This document shows, piece by piece, positions 8,751 to 16,418 of a stretch of 64,000 nt of DNA. Numbering within the stretch: the stretch's first letter is position 1; each line of letters opens with the position of its first letter. The notes below the pieces were generated by a model. It made no database searches and was not told where the DNA came from. It saw only the letters and a program-made list of their open reading frames with translations. Source of the stretch: Bradyrhizobium erythrophlei (GTDB lineage Bacteria; Pseudomonadota; Alphaproteobacteria; Rhizobiales; Xanthobacteraceae); assembly GCA_900129675.1 (NCBI GenBank), contig FSRD01000001.1, positions 6,809,501-6,873,500 of the forward strand. Reading direction: 5' to 3'. Made by a program: the position numbers and the translations under genes.

Positions 8751-9353
8751 ATGGGCATCCTCGCCGTCTTGATTGTACTGCTGATCCTGCTCGTGGTTTC
8801 GGCCTACTCTTCGGCGCGGTCCTATTTCGCCAAAGGCCGGCTCGCCGGCATGGAAGAGGCGACGCTCGAAATCATCCGCGGCATCAACTCTCATTATGAA
8901 GTGGCGGGCCAGCCGGCGCCTGACCAGGTGACGAAAGCCGTGGAGGCGATCAAATCGTTTGCGCGCGGCTCGTCCTGCGAAAGGAGTATCTACCGCTATC
9001 AGGCCCGGCTCTGGATCTTCGGCGACGCCGTTGGCGCGGCCTGCTGGCGCAAGGGATATGACGCCTGCAAGCAGCAGATGACGGCAAGAGACGATCGGAT
9101 TCGCATCGACTTCTCGATCGGTGAGTTGTTGCACCTCACTGCGCTTGCGCATCTGGGCTTCAAGAAGATGATGCCAAACGATCGCGGTATCGAGATGCAC
9201 CGCTTCGGCGGCGAGCAACAGGCGCGCGAGGTTGCGCGCGCGCTCGAGAAACTGGAATGGGCTGTTCCGGAACCGCAACGGCCGGTCCAGCATTCCGCCA
9301 AACGCGAGGCATTGATCGGTCATTGGTGGCCGACCGAGCGCAAGATCGCCTGA
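8751..9353 (+). CDS. Hypothetical protein with one N-terminal transmembrane helix
   Basis: About 200 residues. The N-terminus MGILAVLIVLLILLVVSAY is a clear membrane anchor or uncleaved signal. The rest is soluble and mixed-charge, with three Cys residues (SSCER, AACWRKG, DACKQQ). ATG 8751 places the hydrophobic helix at the very N-terminus; an in-frame TTG at 8700 would add 17 charged residues and is less likely. I recognise no domain. It probably faces the periplasm or cytoplasm as an anchored protein. Confidence 0.7.
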   Translation: MGILAVLIVLLILLVVSAYSSARSYFAKGRLAGMEEATLEIIRGINSHYEVAGQPAPDQVTKAVEAIKSFARGSSCERSIYRYQARLWIFGDAVGAACWRKGYDACKQQMTARDDRIRIDFSIGELLHLTALAHLGFKKMMPNDRGIEMHRFGGEQQAREVARALEKLEWAVPEPQRPVQHSAKREALIGHWWPTERKIA

Positions 9354-9389
9354 GCGGTTGACCGCATTGGCGGCCTGGAATCCTGCCGC

Positions 9390-10361
9390 CTAGTCCGGGC
9401 GAGCCAGACAGCATTTCTTCGCCTTCTTGCCGCTGCCACAGGGGCAGGGGTCGTTGCGCCCGACATGCCGCAAGGGATTTCTAATCGGTTCCATGGGCGA
9501 GTAGTTTTCCGTGAAAAGATCCTCGCCGAGCGGATTTTCCTCATCGAAAAGCCCGTTCTGGTCTTCGTCTTCGACGTAATCTGTCAATTCCAGGGCCTCG
9601 ATCGCATCCTCGATATAGCTGAGACCGAGGTCATTGAATCGTTCGAGGTCGTCTGGCCGCTGCTCAGCTTCCAAGAGATCTTGTTCAAAGTCGCTGCGCG
9701 TAAGCGTGTCAGGCGGCACGCGGCCTTCGTCCCAGGCGCTGCGCACGAGCGGCGCAAGATCGCGCAAGCCGAGCAGCGCGATGGCCTGCAGCCAGCCTAT
9801 CCAGGCTTCATCCTCGTCGGCCGCAAGTCGCTTCTGGTGAAACTCGACAAGGAAGCGCCGCATCCGTTCGCGCTCGATCAAGCCCTTCCAGGTGAGGAAG
9901 GCCGTCGCGCCCAATAGCGCGTCACGGATGTAGTGATCAATCGAGCCGTCCACGATATGGTCGAACAGGGCTTCGGCATCGCCATCGAACACGCCCGCAA
10001 CAATGCGCGCCAACCCTTCGGTAACGGCGTCGCCGAGCAGGCGGTCAAGTTCATCCACAGGACGGCGCAATAGTCGCAGCAGCGGGCGGCACGCTTGGGT
10101 GTTTCGCGCAGCGCCCAAAATATGAAGGCCTCTGAAGAGCAGCATCTCCCCCTCTTGCGAGAGGGGCTCGCCGTCGGCCGCCCACTCAAGCACCGCCAGC
10201 ATCGCGGGGGCGGATTCTTCGATCCTGATCGTGCATTGCGCGATTGCGTATCGCGGCAACTGCTGCTCGCTTGCCAGAGCGGCGAGAGACTCCTCGATCG
10301 GTCCGAGATCGAGATCATTCTGGCCGTCGCCGAGGATCGCTTCGAGCTCTTCCTTCTTCAT
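9390..10361 (-). CDS. DUF1186 family protein with C-terminal SEC-C zinc motif
   Basis: A 323-residue acidic, helical-repeat protein ending in GRNDPCPCGSGKKAKKCC, the SEC-C zinc-binding motif (CxC...CC) also found at the end of SecA. The N-terminal 200 residues match the DUF1186 pattern as I recall it, including the acidic stretch EDEDQNGLFDEENP just before the zinc motif. SEC-C tails often bind ribosomes, SecB or other partners, so a role in protein quality control is possible but unproven. It is the last gene before the integrated element. Confidence 0.85.
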   Translation of the reverse strand: MKKEELEAILGDGQNDLDLGPIEESLAALASEQQLPRYAIAQCTIRIEESAPAMLAVLEWAADGEPLSQEGEMLLFRGLHILGAARNTQACRPLLRLLRRPVDELDRLLGDAVTEGLARIVAGVFDGDAEALFDHIVDGSIDHYIRDALLGATAFLTWKGLIERERMRRFLVEFHQKRLAADEDEAWIGWLQAIALLGLRDLAPLVRSAWDEGRVPPDTLTRSDFEQDLLEAEQRPDDLERFNDLGLSYIEDAIEALELTDYVEDEDQNGLFDEENPLGEDLFTENYSPMEPIRNPLRHVGRNDPCPCGSGKKAKKCCLARPD

Positions 10362-10407
10362 GCGGCGCTCCTGATGGAGCTCAGGGAGACACCCTTCGCC
10401 CTGCGGT

Positions 10408-10421
10408 TGGCGGAGCCGGAG
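10408..10421 (+). repeat. Extra 14-bp copy of the tRNA-Ser 3' end, outside the main att site
   Basis: TGGCGGAGCCGGAG matches the first 14 bases of the 15-bp attachment core at 10531 and at 26484, in the same orientation, 123 bp to the left of the main left copy. It may be the scar of an older insertion at the same site. Confidence 0.5.
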
Positions 10422-10472
10422 AAAGCAAATTCCAACCCGCCCGCCGTCGCTGCTTCGCAGCTTTGGCGCGGC

Positions 10473-10531
10473 ACCCGCCTTCGCTTACGTTCATCGCGGC
10501 ACGCCGCGCCGAAGCGTAAGCGAAGGCGGGT
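10473..10531. repeat. 17-bp perfect inverted repeat beside attL
   Basis: ACCCGCCTTCGCTTACG (10473-10489) and its exact reverse complement (10515-10531) are separated by 25 bases. The right arm abuts the left attachment core. It may be a chromosomal palindromic repeat element, or a recombination or terminator structure. Confidence 0.6.
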
Positions 10532-10545
10532 GGCGGAGCCGGAGG
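10531..10545 (+). other. Left attachment site (attL core)
   Basis: TGGCGGAGCCGGAGG is identical, in the same orientation, to bases 26484-26498, which are the CCA end and acceptor-stem 3' strand of the tRNA-Ser gene. An integrase gene starts 138 bases downstream. A duplicated tRNA 3' end next to a tyrosine integrase is the standard signature of site-specific integration. Confidence 0.85.
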
Positions 10546-10682
10546 CCTTTTTGATCCGTCCACCCATGTCCGAAGTCGTCCATAACTGCTGGAAAAATCA
10601 GTGGTTTTCTAGATTGTCTGTCTAGACACTTCCGACACGTTCCGGCTAAATCCATGTTCAAAATGTACGTAGAGACGTGCAC

Positions 10683-11912
10683 ATGCCTCGCCCGACGAAC
10701 CGTCTGTCAGCACTAACGCTGAAGAAGAAGCTTCCGCCGGGGCTCTATGCCGACGGCGGCGGCTTGTACATGCAGGTCTCGCTGCAGGGCACCAAAGCAT
10801 GGATATTCCGGTACGCCCGCGCCAAGCGCCCCCGTAAGATGGGACTGGGGCCCGTCAGCACCAAACCCGACGACAAGAGGATAACACTTGCGGACGCCCG
10901 CCAAAAGGCTGCGGCGGCCCGCAGCTTGCTGATTGATGGCGTCGACCCGATCGAGGCCCGGAACGCCAAGCGCGCCCAGGCCGCCCTGGAAGACGCCCAT
11001 GCCGTCACCTTCAAGCACTGCGCCGACGAGTACCTGAAAGACAACGAGGCAAGCTGGAAGAATGAGGTCCACCGGCGCCAATGGGCATCGACCCTCAAAA
11101 CCTACGTCCACCCGGTTATCGGCCACCTCCCGGTCGCGGGGGTCGACACCGGCTTGGTGCTGAAGATCCTGCGGCCGATCTGGAACGCCAAGCCGGAAAC
11201 GGCGAATCGGGTCCGCGGCCGGATCGAGACGATTCTGGATTGGGCAAAAACTCACACCTACCGGCAGGGGGACAATCCGGCCCGCTGGAAGGGCCACCTC
11301 GATAACGTCCTGCCGAAACGTTCCAAGGTTAAGCGGGTCCGGCACCACCCCGCGCTGCCTTATGTCGACGTCCCCGAATTCGTCGCGGAGTTGCGCGATA
11401 TCGAGGGGATCACGGCCCGGGCGCTGGAATTCACAATCCTGACAGCCGGGCGGACCGGGGCAGTAATCGGCGCCACGCTTCCCGAGATCGACCTTGAGGC
11501 CAAGGTCTGGACCGTTCCACCGGAGCGCGCCGGCACCAAGATCGACGGTGACGAGCCCCGTCGCGTGCCTTTGTCCGCCCGCGCCATTGAGATTTTGAAG
11601 GCGCTGCCAAGGCAGGAAGGCAATCCGCATGTTTTCATCGGAGCGAAGTCCGGCAAGGCGTTAAGCAATATGGCGATGCTGGAGATGATGCGCGAAATGC
11701 GCCCCGGCTTCGTCCCCCATGGGTTCCGCAGTACTTTCAAGGACTGGTGCTCCGAGACGACCAATTATCCGAACGAAGTCTCTGAAGCCGCCTTGTGGCA
11801 CGTCGTAGCCGACAAGGTCGAAGCCGCGTACAGGCGCGGAGACCTTTTCGAGAAGCGTTGCGCGCTGATGGCGGATTGGGCGGCGTTTTGCTGCAAGGAG
11901 ATGGCCAAGTGA
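10683..11912 (+). CDS. int: Tyrosine-recombinase integrase (P4-type, DUF4102 arm-binding domain)
   Basis: About 409 residues. The N-terminal domain has PGLYADGGGLYMQVS and ARAKRPRKMGLGP, the arm-type DNA-binding fold of P4-like integrases. The middle SAM-like core-binding domain is followed by the catalytic domain. The first catalytic Arg lies in LTAGRTGAVIGA, the HxxR box in HGFRSTFKDW, and the nucleophilic Tyr in KVEAAYRRGDL. ATG 10683 and GTG 10677 are both possible starts. It lies just inside attL and reads into the element. Its stop overlaps the next start (TGATG). Confidence 0.95.
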   Translation: MPRPTNRLSALTLKKKLPPGLYADGGGLYMQVSLQGTKAWIFRYARAKRPRKMGLGPVSTKPDDKRITLADARQKAAAARSLLIDGVDPIEARNAKRAQAALEDAHAVTFKHCADEYLKDNEASWKNEVHRRQWASTLKTYVHPVIGHLPVAGVDTGLVLKILRPIWNAKPETANRVRGRIETILDWAKTHTYRQGDNPARWKGHLDNVLPKRSKVKRVRHHPALPYVDVPEFVAELRDIEGITARALEFTILTAGRTGAVIGATLPEIDLEAKVWTVPPERAGTKIDGDEPRRVPLSARAIEILKALPRQEGNPHVFIGAKSGKALSNMAMLEMMREMRPGFVPHGFRSTFKDWCSETTNYPNEVSEAALWHVVADKVEAAYRRGDLFEKRCALMADWAAFCCKEMAK

Positions 11913-12730
11913 TGCACAAATATGATGCTGCACTGGCCGCCCTCGAAAAGGTTCGCCGTCACGACGATAATAACGAATTCGCAACCCTCTCCCGTTTGTT
12001 GATGCGCGCATCCGAAAAAGCCGCCGCATGGAACCAAGACCTCGATCCCCACGAAAGGCAGCGTCGAGCGGATCAGAGCTTTCTTGATTCCGGTGCACCG
12101 TCGATCGTCACCAAGTTGAAGGGAGTTATAGATCTGGCGGATGAGCATCCCGATGCTTTCGACGCCGTCGCGGCCAAGGCCGTCGCCGCGATCGGGATAA
12201 CTCCAAAAATGATGGATGAGGCGGGATTCGTTTTCAACGCCACCTCCGGCAGCCGCTCGGGTCCATTTATGCGGTCGGTGCTTCTGATTTTACATCGAGA
12301 GTTCGAGAAGGAAACGAACTCGGCGACACGGACGTCTGTGAAAGGCGAAAAATCTGGGGGGCCGCATCGCCATATTTTCGGCCCCCTCTCATTTCCCAAG
12401 AGGGTCGACACCGTCACCAGGATGCCAAACCCGCGGATTACGGGTCTACAATTCGAGATGATCTTCTACATGCGTCGCTATACCGGCCTTCTTCCCACGC
12501 GGGAAATCGTGACGGGCGACGCGCTGCCATCCTGCGGCCGGCCTCATTACGATATTTTGGCCGAATTCAGCCGCTCGGCGATCGGATATTTCCCGACCGA
12601 TAACGGAGCGGCATTCAAAAAAGCCCTCAGAGCGTACAGCGTGACTGGCAAGCCTGTGGTTTGGGAAGGTTGGACTCCCCCTGCAAGATCAAGGGGGAGG
12701 GTCACTTCACACTGGGCGCCTGCTGACTGA
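11912..12730 (+). CDS. Hypothetical protein coupled to the integrase
   Basis: 272 residues starting MHKYDAALAALEKVRRHDD, coupled to int by TGATG. The first half is helical and charged. The second half contains GEKSGGPHRHIFGPL and RYTGLLPTREIVTGDALP. I recognise no family. An 8-bp stem, CTCCCCCT (12675-12682) with AGGGGGAG (12692-12699), lies inside the last 18 codons and may end transcription of the int operon. The position suggests an excision-related or accessory function, but that is only a guess. Confidence 0.6.
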   Translation: MHKYDAALAALEKVRRHDDNNEFATLSRLLMRASEKAAAWNQDLDPHERQRRADQSFLDSGAPSIVTKLKGVIDLADEHPDAFDAVAAKAVAAIGITPKMMDEAGFVFNATSGSRSGPFMRSVLLILHREFEKETNSATRTSVKGEKSGGPHRHIFGPLSFPKRVDTVTRMPNPRITGLQFEMIFYMRRYTGLLPTREIVTGDALPSCGRPHYDILAEFSRSAIGYFPTDNGAAFKKALRAYSVTGKPVVWEGWTPPARSRGRVTSHWAPAD

Positions 12731-12844
12731 TGTAACGATTAGGCCGAAAAATTTCCGTCTAATCGTATGTTCCCCTGACTTCTGCCTTTCGGCAATCCTT
12801 GTGCTTGTTCGGAACGCACCGGACGGAAGTAAGGGAAACCGACA

Positions 12845-13129
12845 ATGGCGGAGACACTCGCCCGCGATCTCTCGATTAACGGACTGCACGGCGTCACGAT
12901 CCGCGGCGCTCCAGTCGTCGACACATTCCTGAGGCTTGAGGCCGTCAAACAGGCGACAGGGCTCGGCAGGTCGACCATCTACGATTTAATGGCCGAAGAT
13001 CCACCCCGATTTCCGCGACCGGTTAAGCCGGGTGGCGAGAACGCGAAAGCTGTGGCCTGGCTCGCGTCGGAGGTCGCCGCCTGGCAGCGCGAAAAGATCG
13101 CGGCTCGCGACAATGCAGTGGCGGCGTGA
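12845..13129 (+). CDS. AlpA-family regulator / excisionase-like protein
   Basis: 94 residues. The core FLRLEAVKQATGLGRSTIYDL, then EDPPRFPRPVKPGG and VAWLASEVAAWQRE, is the classic AlpA / MerR-like winged helix-turn-helix found in phages, satellites and islands, where it activates excision or early genes. An extended N-terminus of about 28 residues precedes the HTH. A GTGA overlap joins it to the next ORF. It is probably the switch that controls this element. Confidence 0.9.
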   Translation: MAETLARDLSINGLHGVTIRGAPVVDTFLRLEAVKQATGLGRSTIYDLMAEDPPRFPRPVKPGGENAKAVAWLASEVAAWQREKIAARDNAVAA

Positions 13130-13131
13130 TC

Positions 13132-13377
13132 ATGTCCGGGCACGCTCGTCGCAACCATTGCGCTGATAATCATCGACTTGGCGGGGTTGTAACCCTTACG
13201 CCTGTCCGCGACCGCACGGGCGAGGAGGGAGAATCATTTTCGGTGTCGTGGCATTCGCCCGGCGGCGATCTTCGCTGGCTATCGCCGCGAATTCATTCGC
13301 AGGAGAGTGCCGACGTGGCTGCGCAAGTCCTGAGTCATTTCATCGGGGGTGCGTTGCTTGCAAAGCCCACATCCTGA
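13132..13377 (+). CDS. Small hypothetical protein
   Basis: 81 residues from ATG 13132; GTG 13126 overlaps the alpA stop and is an alternative. The sequence SFSVSWHSPGGDLRWLSPRI followed by SADVAAQVLSHFIGGALLA suggests a compact alpha/beta fold, but I recognise no family. Coupling to alpA supports a real gene in the early operon. Confidence 0.6.
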   Translation: MSGHARRNHCADNHRLGGVVTLTPVRDRTGEEGESFSVSWHSPGGDLRWLSPRIHSQESADVAAQVLSHFIGGALLAKPTS

Positions 13378-13561
13378 AAAGAAAAACCGCTCGGGCGGCA
13401 ACCCGGCGGTTTTCCAAATTTCCAAATCTGCGCTGATCACGCCGCTTACTATTGTCACAGAACCAGAGTCGCTTCAAGCGCGCCGGCTCGCGTCGCGTTT
13501 CCTTTTGTCCCCCAGCATCGCCGCGACGATCGCCAGATTGCATTTTGGCGAGGTCCGCTGA
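13349..13561 (+). CDS. Small hypothetical phage protein
   Basis: Up to 70 residues, start uncertain (GTG 13349 or TTG 13358). The C-terminal half, LQARRLASRFLLSPSIAAT and IARLHFGEVR, resembles short ORFs I have seen before replication genes in rhizobial phage-like elements. Its stop overlaps the next start (TGATG at 13559-13563), which supports expression. A strong hairpin at 13383-13413 lies inside its 5' part, so either the protein is made only on read-through or the true start lies after the hairpin at a non-standard codon. Confidence 0.5.
   Translation: MRCLQSPHPEKKNRSGGNPAVFQISKSALITPLTIVTEPESLQARRLASRFLLSPSIAATIARLHFGEVR
13383..13413 (+). terminator. Intrinsic-terminator-like hairpin inside the early operon
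   Basis: AAAACCGC-T-CGGG pairs with CCCG-GCGGTTTT around a 6-base CGGCAA loop, giving 12 base pairs with one bulged T and ending in TTTT. It follows the stop at 13377 by six bases. It would separate the alpA transcript from the replication gene, or act as an attenuator or antitermination site. Confidence 0.65.
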
Positions 13562-14187
13562 TGGCAGCGAAGCGCAGCACCCGAACGCCAGCGCAGTACC
13601 TTGTCCTTTGGGGGATCATGGCTGACGAGCGTGTCTCGGCGCCGGCCAAATGCGTGGCTACCGTTCTGCTCCTCCAGTTCCGCAATCACAAAACCTCGCT
13701 CTGCAATCCCAGCTTCACCACGATCGCGGCTTGCGTCGGTCGCAAGCGGCGCTCCGTGATCGATGCGCTGAACGAGTTGAAGGGACTGGGTTGGATGGAT
13801 TGGGAGGGAACGAAGGGCGGCAGCCCGACGAACACCAACAATTTCCAATTCTACTTGAACCCGCAACCAGTGCAGTCCTCTGCACCGGTGCAAGATACCG
13901 CACCGGTGCAGCCCAACGCACCGACCGGTGCAGCGGAGCGCACGCAACCGGTGCAGCACACTGCACACGAACCATCTATTGAACCATCTAAAACCATAAG
14001 CGGCGCGATGCGCTTGAAGGGACAGCAAGGCGTCAGGGTCCATAGCGACAGCGCCCAAGCCGATCGCTGGCGTCGCTACTGGGCCTCTGTCGGGCAGCCA
14101 CAGCCTGCCTTCAGCCAGAAGGACGGTTACTACATCAGGCCACTGCCATCGCTTGAGCCGCCCGAGATCAGGGAGAGCGCAGCATGA
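13561..14187 (+). CDS. Helix-turn-helix protein, probable replication initiator
   Basis: 208 residues. The N-terminal 100 residues form an HTH_36-like winged helix: VSAPAKCVATVLLLQF, SFTTIAACVGRKRRSVIDAL and NELKGLGWMDWEG. A Pro/Gln/Ala-rich linker (about residues 100-140) is encoded by repeated ACCGGTGCA units, giving the amino-acid repeat APVQ. A short C-terminal domain follows (RWRRYWASVGQPQPAF). An HTH initiator with iterons inside its own gene is the layout of phage lambda O, so an origin here is a reasonable inference. The start is coupled to the preceding ORF. Confidence 0.7.
   Translation: MAAKRSTRTPAQYLVLWGIMADERVSAPAKCVATVLLLQFRNHKTSLCNPSFTTIAACVGRKRRSVIDALNELKGLGWMDWEGTKGGSPTNTNNFQFYLNPQPVQSSAPVQDTAPVQPNAPTGAAERTQPVQHTAHEPSIEPSKTISGAMRLKGQQGVRVHSDSAQADRWRRYWASVGQPQPAFSQKDGYYIRPLPSLEPPEIRESAA
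13866..13955 (+). repeat. Five iteron-like repeats (ACCGGTGCA) inside the HTH gene
   Basis: Copies begin at 13866 (variant ACCAGTGCA), 13884, 13902, 13924 and 13947, with spacings of 18, 18, 22 and 23 bases. Copies 2 and 3 extend to the palindrome GCACCGGTGC. They are candidate binding sites for the protein encoded here, and thus a candidate replication origin. They could instead reflect only a repeated peptide linker. Confidence 0.65.
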
Positions 14188-14306
14188 CAACGCTCACCCG
14201 GTATGCCGGTTTAACTGCATCCCAGTCCAGCACCGTCGACCGCAGTCATCCCGGCATACGCAATGCAACCGAAAAACTGAAAAAAGTGGCACATGACCGA
14301 TTTTGA
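14184..14306 (+). CDS. 40-residue coupled ORF
   Basis: The ATG overlaps the stop of the HTH gene (ATGA, 14184-14187), and the end overlaps the terminase small-subunit start at 14293. The peptide starts MTTLTRYAGLTASQSS and ends EKLKKVAHDRF. No family is recognised; it may serve mainly as a coupling ORF. The segment also carries GTATGCCGG and CCGGCATAC as an inverted pair. Confidence 0.45.
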   Translation: MTTLTRYAGLTASQSSTVDRSHPGIRNATEKLKKVAHDRF

Positions 14307-14718
14307 CGTGATCGATGGTGGCGACGGAACGCCACAACAGCCCAAATGGCAATTACTATTCAGCGACGCTGGCGAGTGCGGCGCGGCGGCCGGGCATTGG
14401 TCGAATATCGTCAACGCGATGCGATCGGCGGAAACTTTGAGCGTCGCCAACGGTCACGCGATCAAGCGCTTGGTCATCGGGCAAATCGTATTCGATCGGG
14501 CTTGCGCCGCTGTTGCCCGTGACGGCGCGGTGCGGCGCGTCAAAGGTGTCGACCGCCGCAATCCGCAATGGATGCTTGTCAAACAGTCTGCGGAGCTGTG
14601 CGCCGGCATTGAAGCCGAACTCGGCTTGCCGCCTGCGCGCCGGGCCCGCGTCGGCAAGGTGCCGCGCAAGCAACGCCAGCGGACGGCGGCGGACGGATAT
14701 CCGAGGCCGGTCAAGTGA
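14293..14718 (+). CDS. terS: Phage terminase small subunit, P27 family
   Basis: 141 residues. The core WSNIVNAMRSAETLSVANGH, AIKRLVIGQIVFDRACAAV, then NPQWMLVKQSAELCAGIEAE and LGLPPARRARVG matches the P27 (terminase_4) small subunit, including the 'E..LGLtP..R.r' end. Small subunits recognise the packaging site and bring DNA to the large terminase. No large subunit is encoded anywhere in the element, so this protein would have to work with a helper phage's motor. Confidence 0.8.
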   Translation: MTDFDVIDGGDGTPQQPKWQLLFSDAGECGAAAGHWSNIVNAMRSAETLSVANGHAIKRLVIGQIVFDRACAAVARDGAVRRVKGVDRRNPQWMLVKQSAELCAGIEAELGLPPARRARVGKVPRKQRQRTAADGYPRPVK

Positions 14719-14837
14719 GTAGGGCATGCCGGTTTAGTTGGCTGAGCCGGCAGGGAGAATTGAACCGCATAGGTCGTCGCCGAGAGAATTTAGGGTCCAA
14801 TACGAATTTTGGAAAATATCAAGATCAAAGAAAGGCA

Positions 14838-15230
14838 ATGAAAATGACGACTTCTAGAAAATCTAAGTCACGCAGCAATCAAGTTACAGCTTTACCGCCT
14901 CCAAAAATATCAAGACACGGCGGAGTTCGCCCTGGCGCTGGTCGAAAGCCCGGGAGCGGCAATAAGCCGTCATTCGCTCTCGAGCCAATCGCGGAAGCGC
15001 TCGCGAAGGCGGCGGCCGGAAAGCCGGCGTTCCTCTTCATCTCCGCAATGCAGGCGCTTGAGGCGCCTCTCGACGATGTTCGCCAGGCGCTGGGACTTTC
15101 CCGCGACCAGTTCATCCACGAATACGGGGTGTATCTCACCGCCACCGCAGAGCTTCGGAAACGAGGCGCTGACGCCTTTTTTTCCGATAAAACGGCGGTC
15201 GCGCGTCTAAGCGGTCGGGTAGTTCGCTAA
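14838..15230 (+). CDS. Basic hypothetical protein with RPGAGRK motif
   Basis: 130 residues from ATG 14838, preceded by AAAGAAAGG. The N-terminus is rich in Lys, Arg and Ser, followed by RHGGVRPGAGRKPGSGNK, a short motif common at the start of phage terminase-associated and transposase-like proteins that probably contacts DNA. The C-terminal half, ALEAPLDDVRQALGLSRDQF, looks helical and HTH-like. It may assist packaging or act as a regulator. The frame is open upstream to 14715, but that part lacks a ribosome-binding site. Confidence 0.65.
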   Translation: MKMTTSRKSKSRSNQVTALPPPKISRHGGVRPGAGRKPGSGNKPSFALEPIAEALAKAAAGKPAFLFISAMQALEAPLDDVRQALGLSRDQFIHEYGVYLTATAELRKRGADAFFSDKTAVARLSGRVVR

Positions 15231-15236
15231 GTCCTG

Positions 15237-15671
15237 ATGCCCCTCACGATCGACCAACTCAGACGCGCAACCGAAGTCGGCGATTTGCCGGCCGACGTTG
15301 CTGCGCAGGTGCTGGTCGACTTCGCGCGGTATGTGCGAGGCGAGGGGGCGATCACGATGGATCAGGCCTTGGGTCTATGTGTCCCCTCAGGCGGGGACCC
15401 GTGGTTCGTCAGGCTGGCGCGTGATCGGCGCGACGAAGCTATCCGAGCCCTTGGCGAGATGCTGCAGCCGTTCGGCACAGCCAGCGACAAAGCGGATGCG
15501 GTGCGGCTGAAAATCCAACGGTACCGGCCGACGTGGCATCGTCGCGATCAGTACCTTGACGCGCCGCGGGCCGAAAACCCGATCGACCGGCTGTTGTTCA
15601 CGGCGTTCAAGGCTTGCGATGGCGCGATTCCCGACAGCCCGGACCATCTTCGAAAGATGCTAGCCGCGTAA
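15237..15671 (+). CDS. Hypothetical phage-element protein
   Basis: 144 residues: MPLTIDQLRRATEVGDLPAD, a Gly-Asp-rich middle and a helical C-terminus with DKADAVRLKIQRYRPTWHRR. It lies six bases after the preceding stop. I recognise no domain. The context between terminase small subunit and capsid genes suggests a structural or assembly role. Confidence 0.6.
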   Translation: MPLTIDQLRRATEVGDLPADVAAQVLVDFARYVRGEGAITMDQALGLCVPSGGDPWFVRLARDRRDEAIRALGEMLQPFGTASDKADAVRLKIQRYRPTWHRRDQYLDAPRAENPIDRLLFTAFKACDGAIPDSPDHLRKMLAA

Positions 15672-15772
15672 GTGGTTGATCCTGCAAGCGGACCCTTGGC
15701 TTTTAAAACGCTGGTTTCGTAACCACGCTTCTGTGGCCTCTTCGCGAACATGGAATTCGCTGAGGTCACCGC

Positions 15773-16405
15773 ATGAACGTTTTTCCGAAATTTTCCGGCG
15801 CCGCGCCGATCGACGACAAGGGCATCCTTGACGCGTTGCGCGGCAGCGAATTAGTCCGCAAGGCCGCCGCCGAAAAGGATACACACGTCCTGGCGTTCCG
15901 GAAGACGGCGGCGGAAAAGCTGGCGAAGATCGACGCCGCCGCCGAAATCTCATTTCCGAAACTGCGGGCAGCGCGTGAGGCTGCAATTGCAAAGGCTACC
16001 GCGGCAGAAATCGAATGGCACAAGGCGTGCAATGTTGCGCAGCAGGCGCAGCGCGATTTGAGCTCTGCGAGCCACACGCACTCGACTGAGCTCCAAAAAC
16101 TTGAAGCGCAGTTGATCGAAACGGCGTCGCCGGAGATCGCGATTTTCCTGAGTGACATGCGCGACGAACACGAAAAATGCTTCAAACGGTTCGCGTTCCA
16201 CAATTCAACGGAAACAGAGAACGTCATCACCGGCCGAAAGGTTGGCGTGAACGTCAATAACAAGAAATCCGTCATGGCGCGCCAGGAGGCGATCCGCGAC
16301 GCCCAAGCTGCGGCGGAAGCGATGCGACTTGAGCCGGATCAGTCGACCGTATCGGCGCGCCTGCAGGAGTTGCGAAACAATTTGCCGGCGATTGCCGGGC
16401 TGTAA
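15773..16405 (+). CDS. Coiled-coil hypothetical protein upstream of the capsid gene
   Basis: 210 residues rich in Ala, Glu and Lys, with a long predicted coiled coil over about residues 25-110 (RKAAAEKDTHVLAFRK, then AAREAAIAKATAAEIEW) and another near the C-terminus. It ends 14 bases before the major capsid start. The size, charge, coiled-coil content and position directly before the capsid gene fit a scaffolding protein, but no family match is recognised. Calling it scaffold is an inference. Confidence 0.65.
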   Translation: MNVFPKFSGAAPIDDKGILDALRGSELVRKAAAEKDTHVLAFRKTAAEKLAKIDAAAEISFPKLRAAREAAIAKATAAEIEWHKACNVAQQAQRDLSSASHTHSTELQKLEAQLIETASPEIAIFLSDMRDEHEKCFKRFAFHNSTETENVITGRKVGVNVNNKKSVMARQEAIRDAQAAAEAMRLEPDQSTVSARLQELRNNLPAIAGL

Positions 16406-16418
16406 GGGAAAGCAAATT

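Noticed and set aside
13248..13436. Plus-strand ORF of 62 codons
   Set aside because: Out-of-frame overlap with two better ORFs, and Arg-rich shadow composition.
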